DNA of 64,000 bases, taken from positions 27,552,227 through 27,616,226 of the forward strand of contig NC_079514.1 in assembly GCF_000801105.2 (NCBI RefSeq), written 5' to 3'. Below the pieces are notes generated by a model. It was not told the origin of the DNA. It saw only the letters and a program-made list of their open reading frames with translations, and did not search any database. This document shows positions 9,949 through 20,800 of this stretch, piece by piece (positions within the stretch are counted from its first letter, which is position 1; the number at the start of each line of letters is the position of its first letter). The translations under genes were made by a program, and so were the position numbers. This DNA is from Raphanus sativus. Its lineage: Eukaryota; Streptophyta; Magnoliopsida; Brassicales; Brassicaceae.

Positions 9949-11235
9949 TGATGTAAGACTGGAATCACTCCAACTTTAGATCACTTGATGATCAGCAGAT
10001 TCCAAGTTTAGCTTGCGGAAGGTGGGATGTTGGTAGAGATGGTGGTGAAGTTTTGATTGACTCTCTCAATCCTTGGGTTTGATCGACTCTCTCAATCAGT
10101 GAAGTCCAGGGGATGTTGAATCTCTCAACAGCCTAAGAATTACGAATCAATAGCAACAAATGACTCTCTCAAATGAAACTAATGACAAGAACAAACTCAA
10201 AGACACACTTTGAAGAAGAAACTGAATTTCTTATTGAATAAACTTATAGATTGAAAGGTGATTCTAAAATGTACAAATGGGTCTGCTTATATAGTGCACG
10301 ACCTTGGACAAGACCAAACGGTCATATGAAAAGAAAGGAAACAAAATTTGACAAAAGAAACCGATAAACTAGCCGTTGGAGAATATCTTGGTTCCAATAG
10401 CTTTCTTCAAGGGATTTGATTCTGGTTTTGTATCTAGACGGTTTGAGGGAATAGGTAAGCTTCTTGGGAACATCTTTAATGTAGAATACTTGGTCGAAAT
10501 CTTTGTAGACTTGGCTCAAAAGTAGCTGTTGGGAATTGATGGCAAAGGATTCCAAAGATGGCAAGTAGAAGCAAGAGTAGATCCGCCTGATCTACTGGGT
10601 GTTGGAGCATGGAATGAATATTGAGGCAGCTTCTGGATGGTAAATAATCTCTCCTGATCGCCAAGTCTTGGTTTGGCAATGAGGAAACCAAGTATTTGCC
10701 ATACTTTCCATAAATGGCACCATGTTGACCCATTCTAGGGAAATGATCATATCTCCTAATATCAGTGGAGATTTCTTCTCATTCTTAGCTAGTTGGAAAG
10801 CTAAGAGATTCTTCTTGAAGTCTATGATTTGGCTTGGGTCAGAACGCTTCGTCGTTGGGCTTGAAATATCTTTTAGACTCGGATACTCGCAGATGGATGG
10901 GCTGGAGAACCTCCTGTTTGTAAAATTCATATCTTCCTGGTCTGAGTAGCTTTGGGGATGCTTCCAATTGGGCTTGTCTCCTTGTTGAGTGTAGAACGCA
11001 TGAAAATTGGTCTCGTGTCTAAATTCCTCTGGGTTGGTGAGATACATCGTCTTGACTGAACACATATCCTGGTTGGTCCGGTTTGGAAAGACTTCTTCTT
11101 CTTTTGGAAAGGCTTCCTGTTTAGGAAGGACTTCGTCTTCTTCTGGAAAGGCTTCCTGTTTAGGACGGACTTCTTCTCTATCTGGAAGGGCTTCATGAGC
11201 TTCTGGTTCAGCTACTGATTTGATGACCACATCAC
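9949..11235 (-). mobile_element. Complete 5' LTR of element A with an internal open frame
   Basis: The 1287-bp LTR has inverted ends (TGATGTGG... and ...CTTACATCA on the minus strand) and leads into the PBS. Its first 640 bp hold an open frame (10592-11230, -) that in the 3' LTR forms the C-terminus of Gag. Here it lacks the gag body, and no ATG starts it. It contains a three-fold repeat of KQEAFP-type units. The other flank reads CATTA at 11236-11240, the expected target duplication. The LTR sits about 54 bp beyond the splice donor of the DUF1985 exon, apparently in that gene's intron. Confidence 0.85.
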
Positions 11236-11289
11236 ATTAAGGCTAATAAATCAGCCTTCAAAAAATCAAAACTCAGCATTACACCTTAC

Positions 11290-12152
11290 CTGGCTATGCT
11301 GTTTTATCTCGGTAGACAACAATTTTTCGAAATTGTCACGAGTACGCTTTACACCCCATCGTAAAAGTGGAACGTCTTCATTATTCACCACTCTCCCAAA
11401 ACACTCGCCAAAGCAGACGATGGATTCATACGCCCAAATCAATAACGAATCTTTTAGGCCACTTATTGTGTATGACCCCCCGTCTGGAACCAACGTTTTA
11501 ATAGAGTCAATGAGAACTTCGCATGCAGTCCGACCCCATGGATACGACTTCATGGCTTCATCGTCAAACACTCTTTTGGCACTTTCAAATGGCACCCTAG
11601 AATTCTCATGCAAACAATAAAGTACCATGTGTTGAAGAACTAATATCCCTAGCCATTTACGCTCTTCAAATGTCCAACTCGGGCAGACCTCTATTGACTT
11701 CTTCAGTTCATCCAACGTGGGTCCCCTCCCAAACGACACCTTCAGCTTCGCCCAAAACGGTTTGTATTTATCAGGATCAGGTTCAAAACTTTCTGTTGGC
11801 AATGGACCAGTGTTTAACCCAGTTATCTCTCTAAATTCTACCAAGCTAAACCTGATAGGCTCATCAACCACCAGACTCCATATATCCTTCCTATGTACTC
11901 GCAGCTGTCTACATAGTAGATAGTGTACTGTTCTACCAAACCCCACACGCTTTGGCGTTCAACTAGCCTAGCAACTGCTCCAATGGGAGAGTTCACCAGT
12001 GCTTTCCATACATCTCCTCCTAGTGTTTCTATAATATGAGGTAAATCTCGTGCACGGAAATTGTGATTAATTGCTTTCTTTTCTAGGTTAGAAGACCCTA
12101 CATGATAAAGTCTTGGAGGGTAACCCCGTGATTTAACATCAGAAACATCCAT
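11290..12152 (-). pseudogene. DUF1985-domain gene, first exon, frameshifted
   Basis: The frame starts MDVSDVKSRGYPPRLYHVGS at 12152 and continues through KKAINHNFRARDLPHIIETL to RLVERQSVW. It then resumes in another frame as FGRTVHYLLCRQLRVHRKDI, IRFSLVEFREITGLNTGPLP and WLGILVLQHMVLYCLHEN. Together these make one typical DUF1985 domain of about 280 residues. The shift lies in the G-run at about 11940-11944. The frame ends IKQHSQ at 11290, followed by a good donor (GTAAGGT); later exons are cut off by LTR A at 11235. DUF1985 proteins are plant-specific and mostly transposon-associated, often with ULP1-like or MULE genes; the exact element is unknown. A homopolymer assembly error is an alternative to a true frameshift. 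Confidence 0.75.
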
Positions 12153-13010
12153 CTGAACAAATAAACAAACAATAACTCAGTCACAACATATAACAATAAC
12201 TCAAGGAAAATATAACAACTCTGCCACAACATTAAAATAACTCAGACACAGCATAACAATAAATCATGGAAAACATGACAATAACTCTGCCACAACATAA
12301 ACATAACTCAGCCACAACACAACAATAACCTAATCACAACTACACCCTAACTCACTCGAAACGTAGCCCTAACTCAGTACTAACTCAGACGAAACAAAAC
12401 CCCAAATCAATATTTAACGTCGCGACATCCTACAGAAAAGACGAACTTGTAGATATGAATGCGGCGAAGACGATTTCATACAAACGAACGATAACGATAA
12501 CGGAGATGTCACAGTTATTTTTAGGAAGAGGAAGTAAATACAATGTCGACGGCGATTTCGTATCCTTGCGGTTCCTTCTCCGTTTCCGACAATGTTTTTT
12601 TTGTAATTGTTTTGTCAATCACTGTTACTGGTTGATGAGACGGTGTGATAAAATGTTTTAAAATTTACCAAATCATAGAAACATTGACGTTTAGTTTTGT
12701 TTCTTGTTTATGAATAAAGTATATATTAAACAGTATTTTCTCGATATTATAATCACTCGATGAATGCGTGCCAACAATTTATTGTTTTTTTTATTCATTA
12801 TAATGCGTCTCGATTTTAACATGGCCCTCAATTTTTTCACACGCATAATAATGGTCTCGATTAGCCTGAGTTAACTTATTTTTTCACAGCCGGCTGAGTT
12901 ATTGTTAACAAACAATACGCCTGAATTAACTTCTTTAATGACAGCTGAGTTATTAAATTCTTAAAAGCTGAGTTTTTCACTGAGAAAAAAAAAAGAATAC
13001 AGACAACGAA
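12153..13010. repeat. CTGAGTTA motif array upstream of DUF1985 gene
   Basis: Between 12160 and 12400 about ten copies of a phrase like CAACATAACAATAACTCAG lie in tandem. On the minus strand, the gene's own sense, this reads CTGAGTTATTGTTATGTTG. From about 12860 the motif reappears on the plus strand (GGCTGAGTTATTGTTAAC). The AT-rich middle (12430-12850) holds no recognisable gene. The block is non-coding and the motif density is far above chance. Confidence 0.7.
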
Positions 13011-13561
13011 TCAATTTATAAAACCAAAATTATCAGGACCAAACTCTTCAAACATGTCGACGAGAGCAAACCAAATTCTAGGTAGCATCCAGGACGGCTT
13101 GTCGCCACCATGCGCCCAGGACCTCTGCAATTCACGCATCTGTAGACGAAACAGCGATCTGGCCACCAGATTAAAATGTGTCCAAACTGTCAAATTATGT
13201 CTTCGATTCCACGTGCTTTTGCGCTATAAAAGAGATTACACATATTAGTGTTGTTGTTTTTTGTTGACAGAATAAACACATATTCGATATCGGTACTTCC
13301 AACGAGTTTTAGAAACCAACTTTCCTTAAAATAAACGGGAATGACGCGATATGTCGGCCACTCATGAACCCATCCTTCTGCTAGAATCGACGGGATCAAC
13401 AAGGAGAGATCACTTAAAAATCTAAACCATGTAGGGGTGGTTGTGTCAAGCACGATACACGGACCAGGGTATAGAATGGGGAGGTTTTCCCGATTAGCAG
13501 AGCTTAGTATCGCATTAACACTGTTCTCTAACCTCCATTAATAATCAGGAACAACCTGCAT
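13011..13561 (-). pseudogene. Unknown two-exon gene, copy 1 (broken)
   Basis: Exon 1 starts near 13561 and encodes SVNAILSSANRENLP, PTWFRFLSDLSLLIPSILAE and GWVHEWPTYRVIPVYFKESW. Exon 2 encodes TWNRRHNLTVWTHFNLVARS to VDMFEEFGPDNFGFIN at 13011. It is paralogous to 16623-17174. It carries an in-frame TAA near its start and, at the exon 1 donor, GG where copy 2 has GT. I do not recognise the family or a catalytic motif; the Trp/Phe-rich composition suggests a small folded domain. It lies in the same motif-rich cluster as the DUF1985 and F-box pseudogenes. Confidence 0.6.
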
Positions 13562-13565
13562 AATT

Positions 13566-14011
13566 TTGATGTGTTTAGAATGGTGTACGAAAATGTGCAA
13601 GAGAAGGGAACTATTTATATGTGCACTTTCCCAATTTAAAAACGAAACGTCGCGTATGAATATTATGTTACAGCTGAGTTTTCTGGTGAATTTCGTTGCG
13701 GCTGAGGTTTGGGTTCATCAATCTTATGGAATTTTCATTTTCAAAATTCCCGCTTGAAAAATGAAACGTCGCTTATGAAAATTACGTTACATCTGAGTTT
13801 CTGTTAGAATTTCGTTTCATTACAGCTGATTTAATGGTTTCATTAATCTTATGGAAAATTCTCGCTTGAACAACTAAACGTCGCGATAAATACACCCGTT
13901 CGATTTCAGATAAATACGGATGTCTTATCTAACAGTAAAAATTACAACTCTTTATTTTCACACAATTACTCTCTATTCAAAACAGTTTCACATCTCTACA
14001 TTACAGAAAAA
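13566..14011. other. Intergenic DNA with further CTGAGTT motifs
   Basis: Contains two related stretches (around 13640 and 13760, each with AAACGTCGC and TACAGCTGAGTTT or TACATCTGAGTTT), so a roughly 120-bp unit seems duplicated. A promoter for the downstream F-box gene would lie here, but no TATA box is clear. Confidence 0.4.
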
Positions 14012-14704
14012 ATGGAAAATTTCCCCATTCTTGAAATGCCTGAAGAAATGCAAGCTCTAGTGGTTGAACGTGTGGCTGGTAACTCCTTTAAAAATCTCTA
14101 CTCCCTGAGAGCATCGTGCAAGTGGATGAAGGCGTTAGCAGAGCGGCATAGGGTATACCATTTTTTCGATGTGTTATCCGTTCCCTGGGGAATCTTGCCT
14201 CCAGAGTTGTTGAAAACTTGCTTAGCTGAGAGAAATCCGAGCACTCCTTACATACAGGGTGTACAGTTTTTCTACACATTTAACCTTCAAGAAGTGGGAC
14301 TTGCTCTCATGAAGTTGGCAGCGGATGCAGGATATGAACATGCTGAGTATGCACACGCAATGACTCGAAAAATCTTTTAGAATGATGACTCCTATTTTGC
14401 TAGTTTTCCAAGGGAATCGGTTGTGAGGATCAGGGAACAAGTGCGATCTGTGAAATGGGGATGGAGTTTGTGGCATGCTGACGAGTTCCGCGCAAAGAGG
14501 GCGGCATTCATCTCATCTGCTGTTCCGTCGTTCTACAGCTGTCAATGCACTCGTCTTGTGAAGCGACAATGTATCTGCTTGTGGCACATTGATAACAGTA
14601 AAGATGACAACATGTGTAACCGCTGTTTGTGGATCAGAGAGGTGTGGCTGTTCTTCCGTGACTTTGAACGGATTAGCTTGTTTACTGACACAAGGAAGTG
14701 GTGA
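14012..14704 (+). pseudogene. F-box protein pseudogene, single in-frame stop
   Basis: An intronless frame of 231 codons starts MENFPILEMPEEMQALVVER, a degenerate F-box (LPEE..VE.V, then LYSLRASCKWMKALAE), and continues with a small helical repeat unit GLALMKLAADAGYEHAEYA. The C-terminal half has many Cys residues (CQCTRLVKRQCICLW, DDNMCNRC), possibly metal-binding. The layout matches a Brassicaceae F-box family that includes At1g67623/At2g35280-like proteins, expected to act as SCF ubiquitin-ligase substrate receptors. One TAG at 14378-14380 (KIF-stop-NDD) divides the otherwise open frame; TGG to TAG is the simplest route. It ends FTDTRKW and stops at 14704. It could be a recent pseudogene or a sequencing error. 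Confidence 0.75.
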
Positions 14705-16622
14705 AGATGTATTGTATCAGAATTTTTTTTTGCTATGTTCCTTGCTTTGTTCCTTGCTTTGAATGAAGAACTTTATTATGGATAAGTTTAAGTTATTCTG
14801 TGTTACGACTGAGTTATTGTTTAAGTTATTCTGAGTTACGGCTGAGATATTGTTTAAGTTATGGCTGCATTAGTGTTAACATGATACAGCTGAGTGATAC
14901 ATACACGTTGTAGATAAGTTATTGTTTCATTACAGTTGATTTATTTAAATATAACGGCTGAGTTATTTAATATTACGGCTGCATTATTAATAAAAGTTAC
15001 GGATTTGTTAGAATAAACGTTAAACGGCTGAGTTAATAAACGTAAATACTGAGTTATGATTACAAAACATTCATACGTCACCAATATTACAGGAGGGACT
15101 ATAATGAATCCGGGTCTTTAGAGTTACGAAGGGGTAGCCGGAGCACATATCGTTTTTCCGAAATATTTACAGACGCTTGATGAAGAAAACATTTTCTTTG
15201 TAATAATTACATAAACGGTAATATTTACTTCGGACATCCAGTTACTTCTAACATGAAAAATATTTTATTAAAATAATAAAATATTGTCTCGATATTGTGA
15301 AGGCCTCGATATGCGCCATACTGAGTAGACAACACAGTCTAATCAAGAAAGATGAAACGTCCAATTATTAATATACTAAATGGCTGAATTATATTAAACG
15401 TTGTCGCTGAGTTTTATTTAACGTTACGGCTTAGTTTGGGTAAACGTAGCGGCTGAGTTGTGGTTAGAAAAAACAAAATTATTTTTTAAAAGTATATTGT
15501 TTCGATATTATAAAGGCCTCAATATGCGGTTTAAGACGTATTTTTCCACATACTTGACGCGCCATAATGAGTAGACAAACCCAGTCTACTCAAAAAAGAC
15601 GAAACGTCCAATTATTAATATACTAAATGGCTGAATTATATTAAACGGTGTCGCCGAGTTTTATTTAACGTTATGGCTTAGTTTTGGTAAACGTGACGGC
15701 TGAGTTGTGGTTAGAAAAAACAAAATTATTTTTTAAAAGTATATTGTCTCGATATTATAAAGACCTCGATATGCGGTTTAAGACGTATTTTTCCACACAC
15801 TTGACGCGCCATAATGAGTAGACAAACCCAATCTACTCAAGAAAGACGAAACGTCCAATTATTAATATACTAAATTGCTGAATTATATTAAACTTTGTGG
15901 CTGAGTTTTATTTAACGTTATGGCTTAGTTTTGGTAAACGTGACGGCTGAGTTGTGGTTAGAAAAAACAAAATTATTTTTTAAAAGTATATTGTCTCGAT
16001 ATTATAAAGGCCTCAATATGCGGTTTAAGACGTATTTTTCCACACACTTGACGCGCCATAATGAGTAGACAAACCCAGTCTACTCAAGAAAGACGAAACG
16101 TCCAATTATTAATATACTAAATGGCTGAATTATATTAAACTTTGTGGCTGAGTTTTATTTAACGTTATGGCTTAGTTTTGGTAAACGTGACTGCTGAGTT
16201 GTGGTTAGAAAAAACAAAATTATTTTTTAAAAGTATATTGTCTCGATACTAAAAAGGCCTCGATATGCGGTTTAAGACGTATTTTTCCACACACTTGACG
16301 CACCATAATGAGTAGACAAACCCAGTCTACTCAAGAAAGACGAAACGTCCAATTATTAATATACTAAATGGCTGAATTATATTAAACGTTGTCGCTGAGT
16401 TTTATATAACGTTATGGCTTAGTTTTGGTAAACGTGACGGCTGAGTTGTAGTAAACGTTGTGGCTGAGTTATAGTAAACGTTGTAAAAGAGTTATATTAC
16501 TATAAAAAGTTGTGGCTGAGTTATATTAATCGTCGTGGGTGAGATACAATAGACGTTGTGGCTGAGTTTTATAAGACAAAATATAAGAGAATTACAATAT
16601 TTTATAAAGAGATACGATCTAA
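14705..16622. repeat. CTGAGTT motif field with a 247-bp tandem repeat
   Basis: About twenty plus-strand copies of a degenerate GGCTGAGTTRT motif, often preceded by AAACGT, occur from 14795 to 16570. Within it, a unit of about 246-248 bp repeats some four to five times between about 15270 and 16470; AAATTATTTTTTAAAAG recurs at about 15477, 15724, 15970 and 16217. Each unit contains CTCGATATTATAAAGGCCTC and GACGCGCCATAATGAGTAG. No ORF is present. The copies are nearly identical, so the expansion is recent. Confidence 0.85.
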
Positions 16623-17174
16623 CTAGATTCTGAAACCGAAATTGTCAGGCCCAAACTCTTCAAACATGTCGACAAGAGCAAGCCAAACGTTTTTTAGCAT
16701 CCACTCGTGCTTCTGGCCACCATGCGCCCAAGACCTCCTCAACCACCGCATTTGAGATCGAAACATAGTTCTGGCAATCAGATTAAAATGTGTCCAGACC
16801 AGATAATTGTGCCTCGGATCCCATGTGTTTCTCGGCCAACAGAAGATGAAAAAAAATCTTAGTGTTGTTGTTTAATGAAATATAAATACATAATTGATGC
16901 TTACAGCGAGTTTAAGAAACCATCGTTCCTTAAAATGAGCGGGAATGAACCGATATGTCGGCCACTGATGAACCCATCCTTCTCGAAGAATATCTGGGAT
17001 CGCCTGCAAAAGATCATGTAGAAATCTAAACCATGGTACAGAGGTTTTGTGTATATAGACACCCTGGCCAGGATTTAGAACGGGGAGGTTTTCCCGATTT
17101 GCAGAACTTAGAATGGCATTAACACTGCCGTCAAGTCGTGATGACCAACCAAGGACAATCGACATATTTGTCAC
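16623..17174 (-). CDS. Unknown two-exon gene, copy 2
   Basis: Paralogue of 13011-13561 with fewer defects. Exon 1 runs from ATG at 17174 (MTNMSIVLGWSSRLDGSVNA) through PWFRFLHDLLQAIPDILREG and WVHQWPTYRFIPAHFKERWF to a donor GTAAGC near 16905. Exon 2 resumes around 16835 with TWDPRHNYLVWTHFNLIART and ends VDMFEEFGPDNFGFRI-stop at 16623. The acceptor in the TTCTGTTGGCCGAG stretch is approximate. The shared pattern WVH.WPTYR.IP.{2}FKE.WFLKL shows conservation between copies, but no known domain is recognised. It may encode about 165-170 residues; expression is unknown. Its start lies about 670 bp from the divergent YAK1 start codon. Confidence 0.5.
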
Positions 17175-17843
17175 TGGTAGTCATTTTCAAAAGATTTGTA
17201 TTAGTGTAGTCATTACCCCCAACTTTTTGTATTAGTATAGTAATTTTCTCAAAAAATTATTTGAATGATGTAATATGGATTGAATTATTAATAACCCAAC
17301 CCTTGTTAATAGACAAAAGGAAGGAAGGAGAGGAAAGAACAAAAATCAGGAGTGGTGGTTTGGAAGGAAGACGAAACACATCGACTCTCATCTTCCTCAG
17401 ACGAAACAATCAAAATCAAAAGCTTTCAATTTTCATCTCGATCTCTTTGTTGTCGTTCCCTTCTCGCAATCCCACCGTACCAATTGGGCTTTAGATCCTC
17501 TCGTCTCCTCCAATTTCAATTTCTCCTCTGAATTATAGTTGAAATTGTCCGGTCCTGGTCTTCCTCCGACGACATAAAGTTCGAATCTTTCTCTACATTT
17601 TGGGTTGATTAATCGATAGTTCTATGGTTCGATTTAGGGTTTGACTTGGGTTTGATTTGATGAAGAAAAGGGGCATGGGACTAGACTCGATCGGGTTTCT
17701 CCGTTAAATCATCGCGTAACTCCTGGTTTTCTGAGCTCTTAGGCTTTGGTGATTGTAATTGATCTCAAGCTGTTGTGAATGAGAAAGTCTAGTGTGGTCA
17801 ATTGAGGGGTTTTGGGGGATTCTAACTTTGTTTCGTACCGATC

Positions 17844-20800
17844 ATGAATGACATTGGTGGTGGAGCTCGTGAGATTGGCTCTAGAAGTGCATCAACACCG
17901 TGGCAGCCAATTCAGCTAGTTTTCAAGCGTTATTTCCCACATAATATTAAAGATGAGACCTTGTGTTCTACCGTGAAGAAGAAGGCGGTGAGTATTGCTT
18001 TTTCAGTAAGCCTGTGTTGTTTGTAAAGCTGCCAGAACTAGCTCTAGGTCCAGGAATGCTTGACAGTCTTTACTAATAGCCTAGCATGCACTCGCTTACA
18101 GATAATCTACTAGGTATTCTCTTACAGTAGTAATGTAATAAAGAAGGTCTTTGATAGAGTCGCCTTAGAAGATGTTTTTACTCCTTAATTCTAGCCAAGT
18201 TCCACATACAGCTCAGTCCATTTACCATAGTACATTAGATAAAGGATTATAGTTCAACAAACATGTCACTGGTAATGCATCATCTCGTTAGTGTTATCTA
18301 CTACCTTTTCATGTGTTTAGGGATAGAGCTTATTTCTGAAAGTGATACAAAATGTTACCCATTTTGTTATTGTGTGGTTTACCAGGGTCCTGGTTGAATG
18401 ATTGGATTATATCATTACCCGGTGTTTGTCACTGTAACAAACGAGTGTGCATTATTCGTAGCTGCTACAGATGTAGTGGATGATTACTTGTATATGTTAT
18501 TGTCTTTTTGCCATGACTTTACTTTATCGTTCAGATAGTAACAGCCGATATTTTTTCACTGTTGCAATACTTTCCAGTGCTCAAATTAGCTTGGATATAT
18601 TTTTCCGTTTGCAGGTAGTGGAGAGACTAACTAGGGGCTTGGTTGAGACATACAAAACATGCAATCCACAGTTCAAATACAGAGGAGAGTTGAATCCTAA
18701 GCGGTACTTGACGACTCCATCGGCTGGTGTGCTCAATGATGGCTTTGATAATGTCAACTCCGACCTAATTCTGGCTGTAAATGATGATTTCTGCAGTTCA
18801 GATTCACGGCATAGGTTTGTCATTGCCTTATTGGTACTCAGTTTTCATTTCACTGATATGGTTCCTCCTTTTGTTGTGTTGTTAGAGGCATTAAATTTGA
18901 ACCACTTTCTGTTCACAAAATATGCCTTTTTGATTAAGCTTTCACTCGTGGTCTAACTTCTTAGATACATCGTCAAAGATCTTCTTGGCCATGGGACATT
19001 TGGTCAGGTTGCTAAATGCTGGGTTCCTGAGACAAACAGCTTTGTTGCTGTAAAAGTAATAAAAAACAAGCCTGCATACTATCAGCAGGCGCTGGTTGAA
19101 GTATCTATTTTGACAACGGTATGGGATTCTTCTGTACTTGAATGATCCTTTGTCTTAGTATTCTTGGAACCTGGTATTCAAAATTGTTTCAGTTCTGTCT
19201 CATACTTTTTACTCGAGTGTGTAGCTAAACAAGAAGTATGATCCAGAGGATAAACACCATATTGTTCGCATATACGACTACTTCTTACATCAACGTCATT
19301 TATGCATATGCTTTGAACTTCTCGACATGAATCTGTAAGTTGTATAACTGAAGTATTCTTCTCCTTTCGTACTATACGTTTGTCCTGCGTATTTCTTTCG
19401 TTCGAACTGTATACAGTTTTTGTTAATAATAATTCACTTGCCCTTGGTAATTTCTGGTTCAGGTATGAGCTCATAAAGATAAATCAGTTTAGAGGCCTCT
19501 CATTAAGCATTGTCCAGCTATTTTCTAAGCAGGTATTTAAATTTCTAGTTATGTGTTTTCACCATTTTGTTTGTTTTAACGTCCGAATTTACTATATCAA
19601 CTGTTTTCTTATGGTGTCCTATAGATCTTACTTGGTTTGGCTCTTTTGAAAGATGCTGGCATAATCCATTGTGATCTGAAGCCAGAGAATATTCTGCTGT
19701 GTACCAGGTTTACTTTCTAGCATCAACCTTATACACCCAACTGAAATCAGTAAATTCAATTTAGTTGATTAGTTTTTTTATTTATTTTCAATTGCATCAG
19801 TGTGAAGCCAACTGAAATTAAGATAATCGACTTTGGATCGGCGTGCATGGAAGTTAAGACTATTTACTCATATATTCAGGTTCCTCTTGCTTCCTATGTA
19901 TCTGTCTGTTCTATTTTGTCAAACCAAGCAATTGAATTAAGTTGCCTAATTAATTTTTCTACAGAGTCGTTACTACAGATCGCCAGAAGTTTTACTTGGG
20001 TACCGGTATCCTTTTTAGTGTAAATATAATAAACGAAGTTAAAATATTTTCTCATATTCGTTGGTACTGCAATGTCTCACTGTCTTTGGAGATTTGCTTA
20101 TTTAGCATGTATTAACATTAATCTTACTTGGTGTGCGACTCTTATTGATCTATTTAACCTACTTGCGGTAACTTAGTTGCTATAGTTCCAGCTATTTGTT
20201 ACTTTCCTATCCCGCATTAGTTTAACTGCAAACAATAGTTTTTTGCTTTTTGCTTCCTATAGCACATGGTATCTTAAAGTATGTTGAGATTCTATGTTGA
20301 GGCTTAACCACTCTATAGATACACTACAGCTATCGACATGTGGTCTTTTGGCTGCATTGTGGCCGAGCTGTTTCTTGGATTGCCACTGTTTCCAGGAGCT
20401 TCAGAATTTGATATCTTGAAGCGCATGATTGAAATACTGGGGTATGATCTTTTATTATGAAATTGATAAATGAGCAGTTAGTCTACATATATAGTGTTCA
20501 GGGGATTTTTGGGTGTCTGCACCCTTGGTCTTTTTAGTGTCGAGATATCTAGGACCTTCTCTTAATCTGCAGTGGCCTTTTTTATGCTGTGATTCGATGT
20601 TATGTCAAATTGTTTTCAGGAAGCAGCCACCTGATTATGTGCTCAAGGAAGCAGAAAATACAAATAAGTTCTTTAAATGTGTTGGGAGTGTCCACAATTT
20701 GGGGAATGGTGGAACTTATGGTGGCCTCAAAAGTGCTTATATGGCACTGACGGAAGAAGAATTTGAAGCTGTAAGTAATCCTTGCTTTACCTCTGTGACA

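Noticed and set aside
18480..18956. 158-codon ORF on the plus strand within YAK1
   Set aside because: It is intron sequence read through exon 2 of YAK1.
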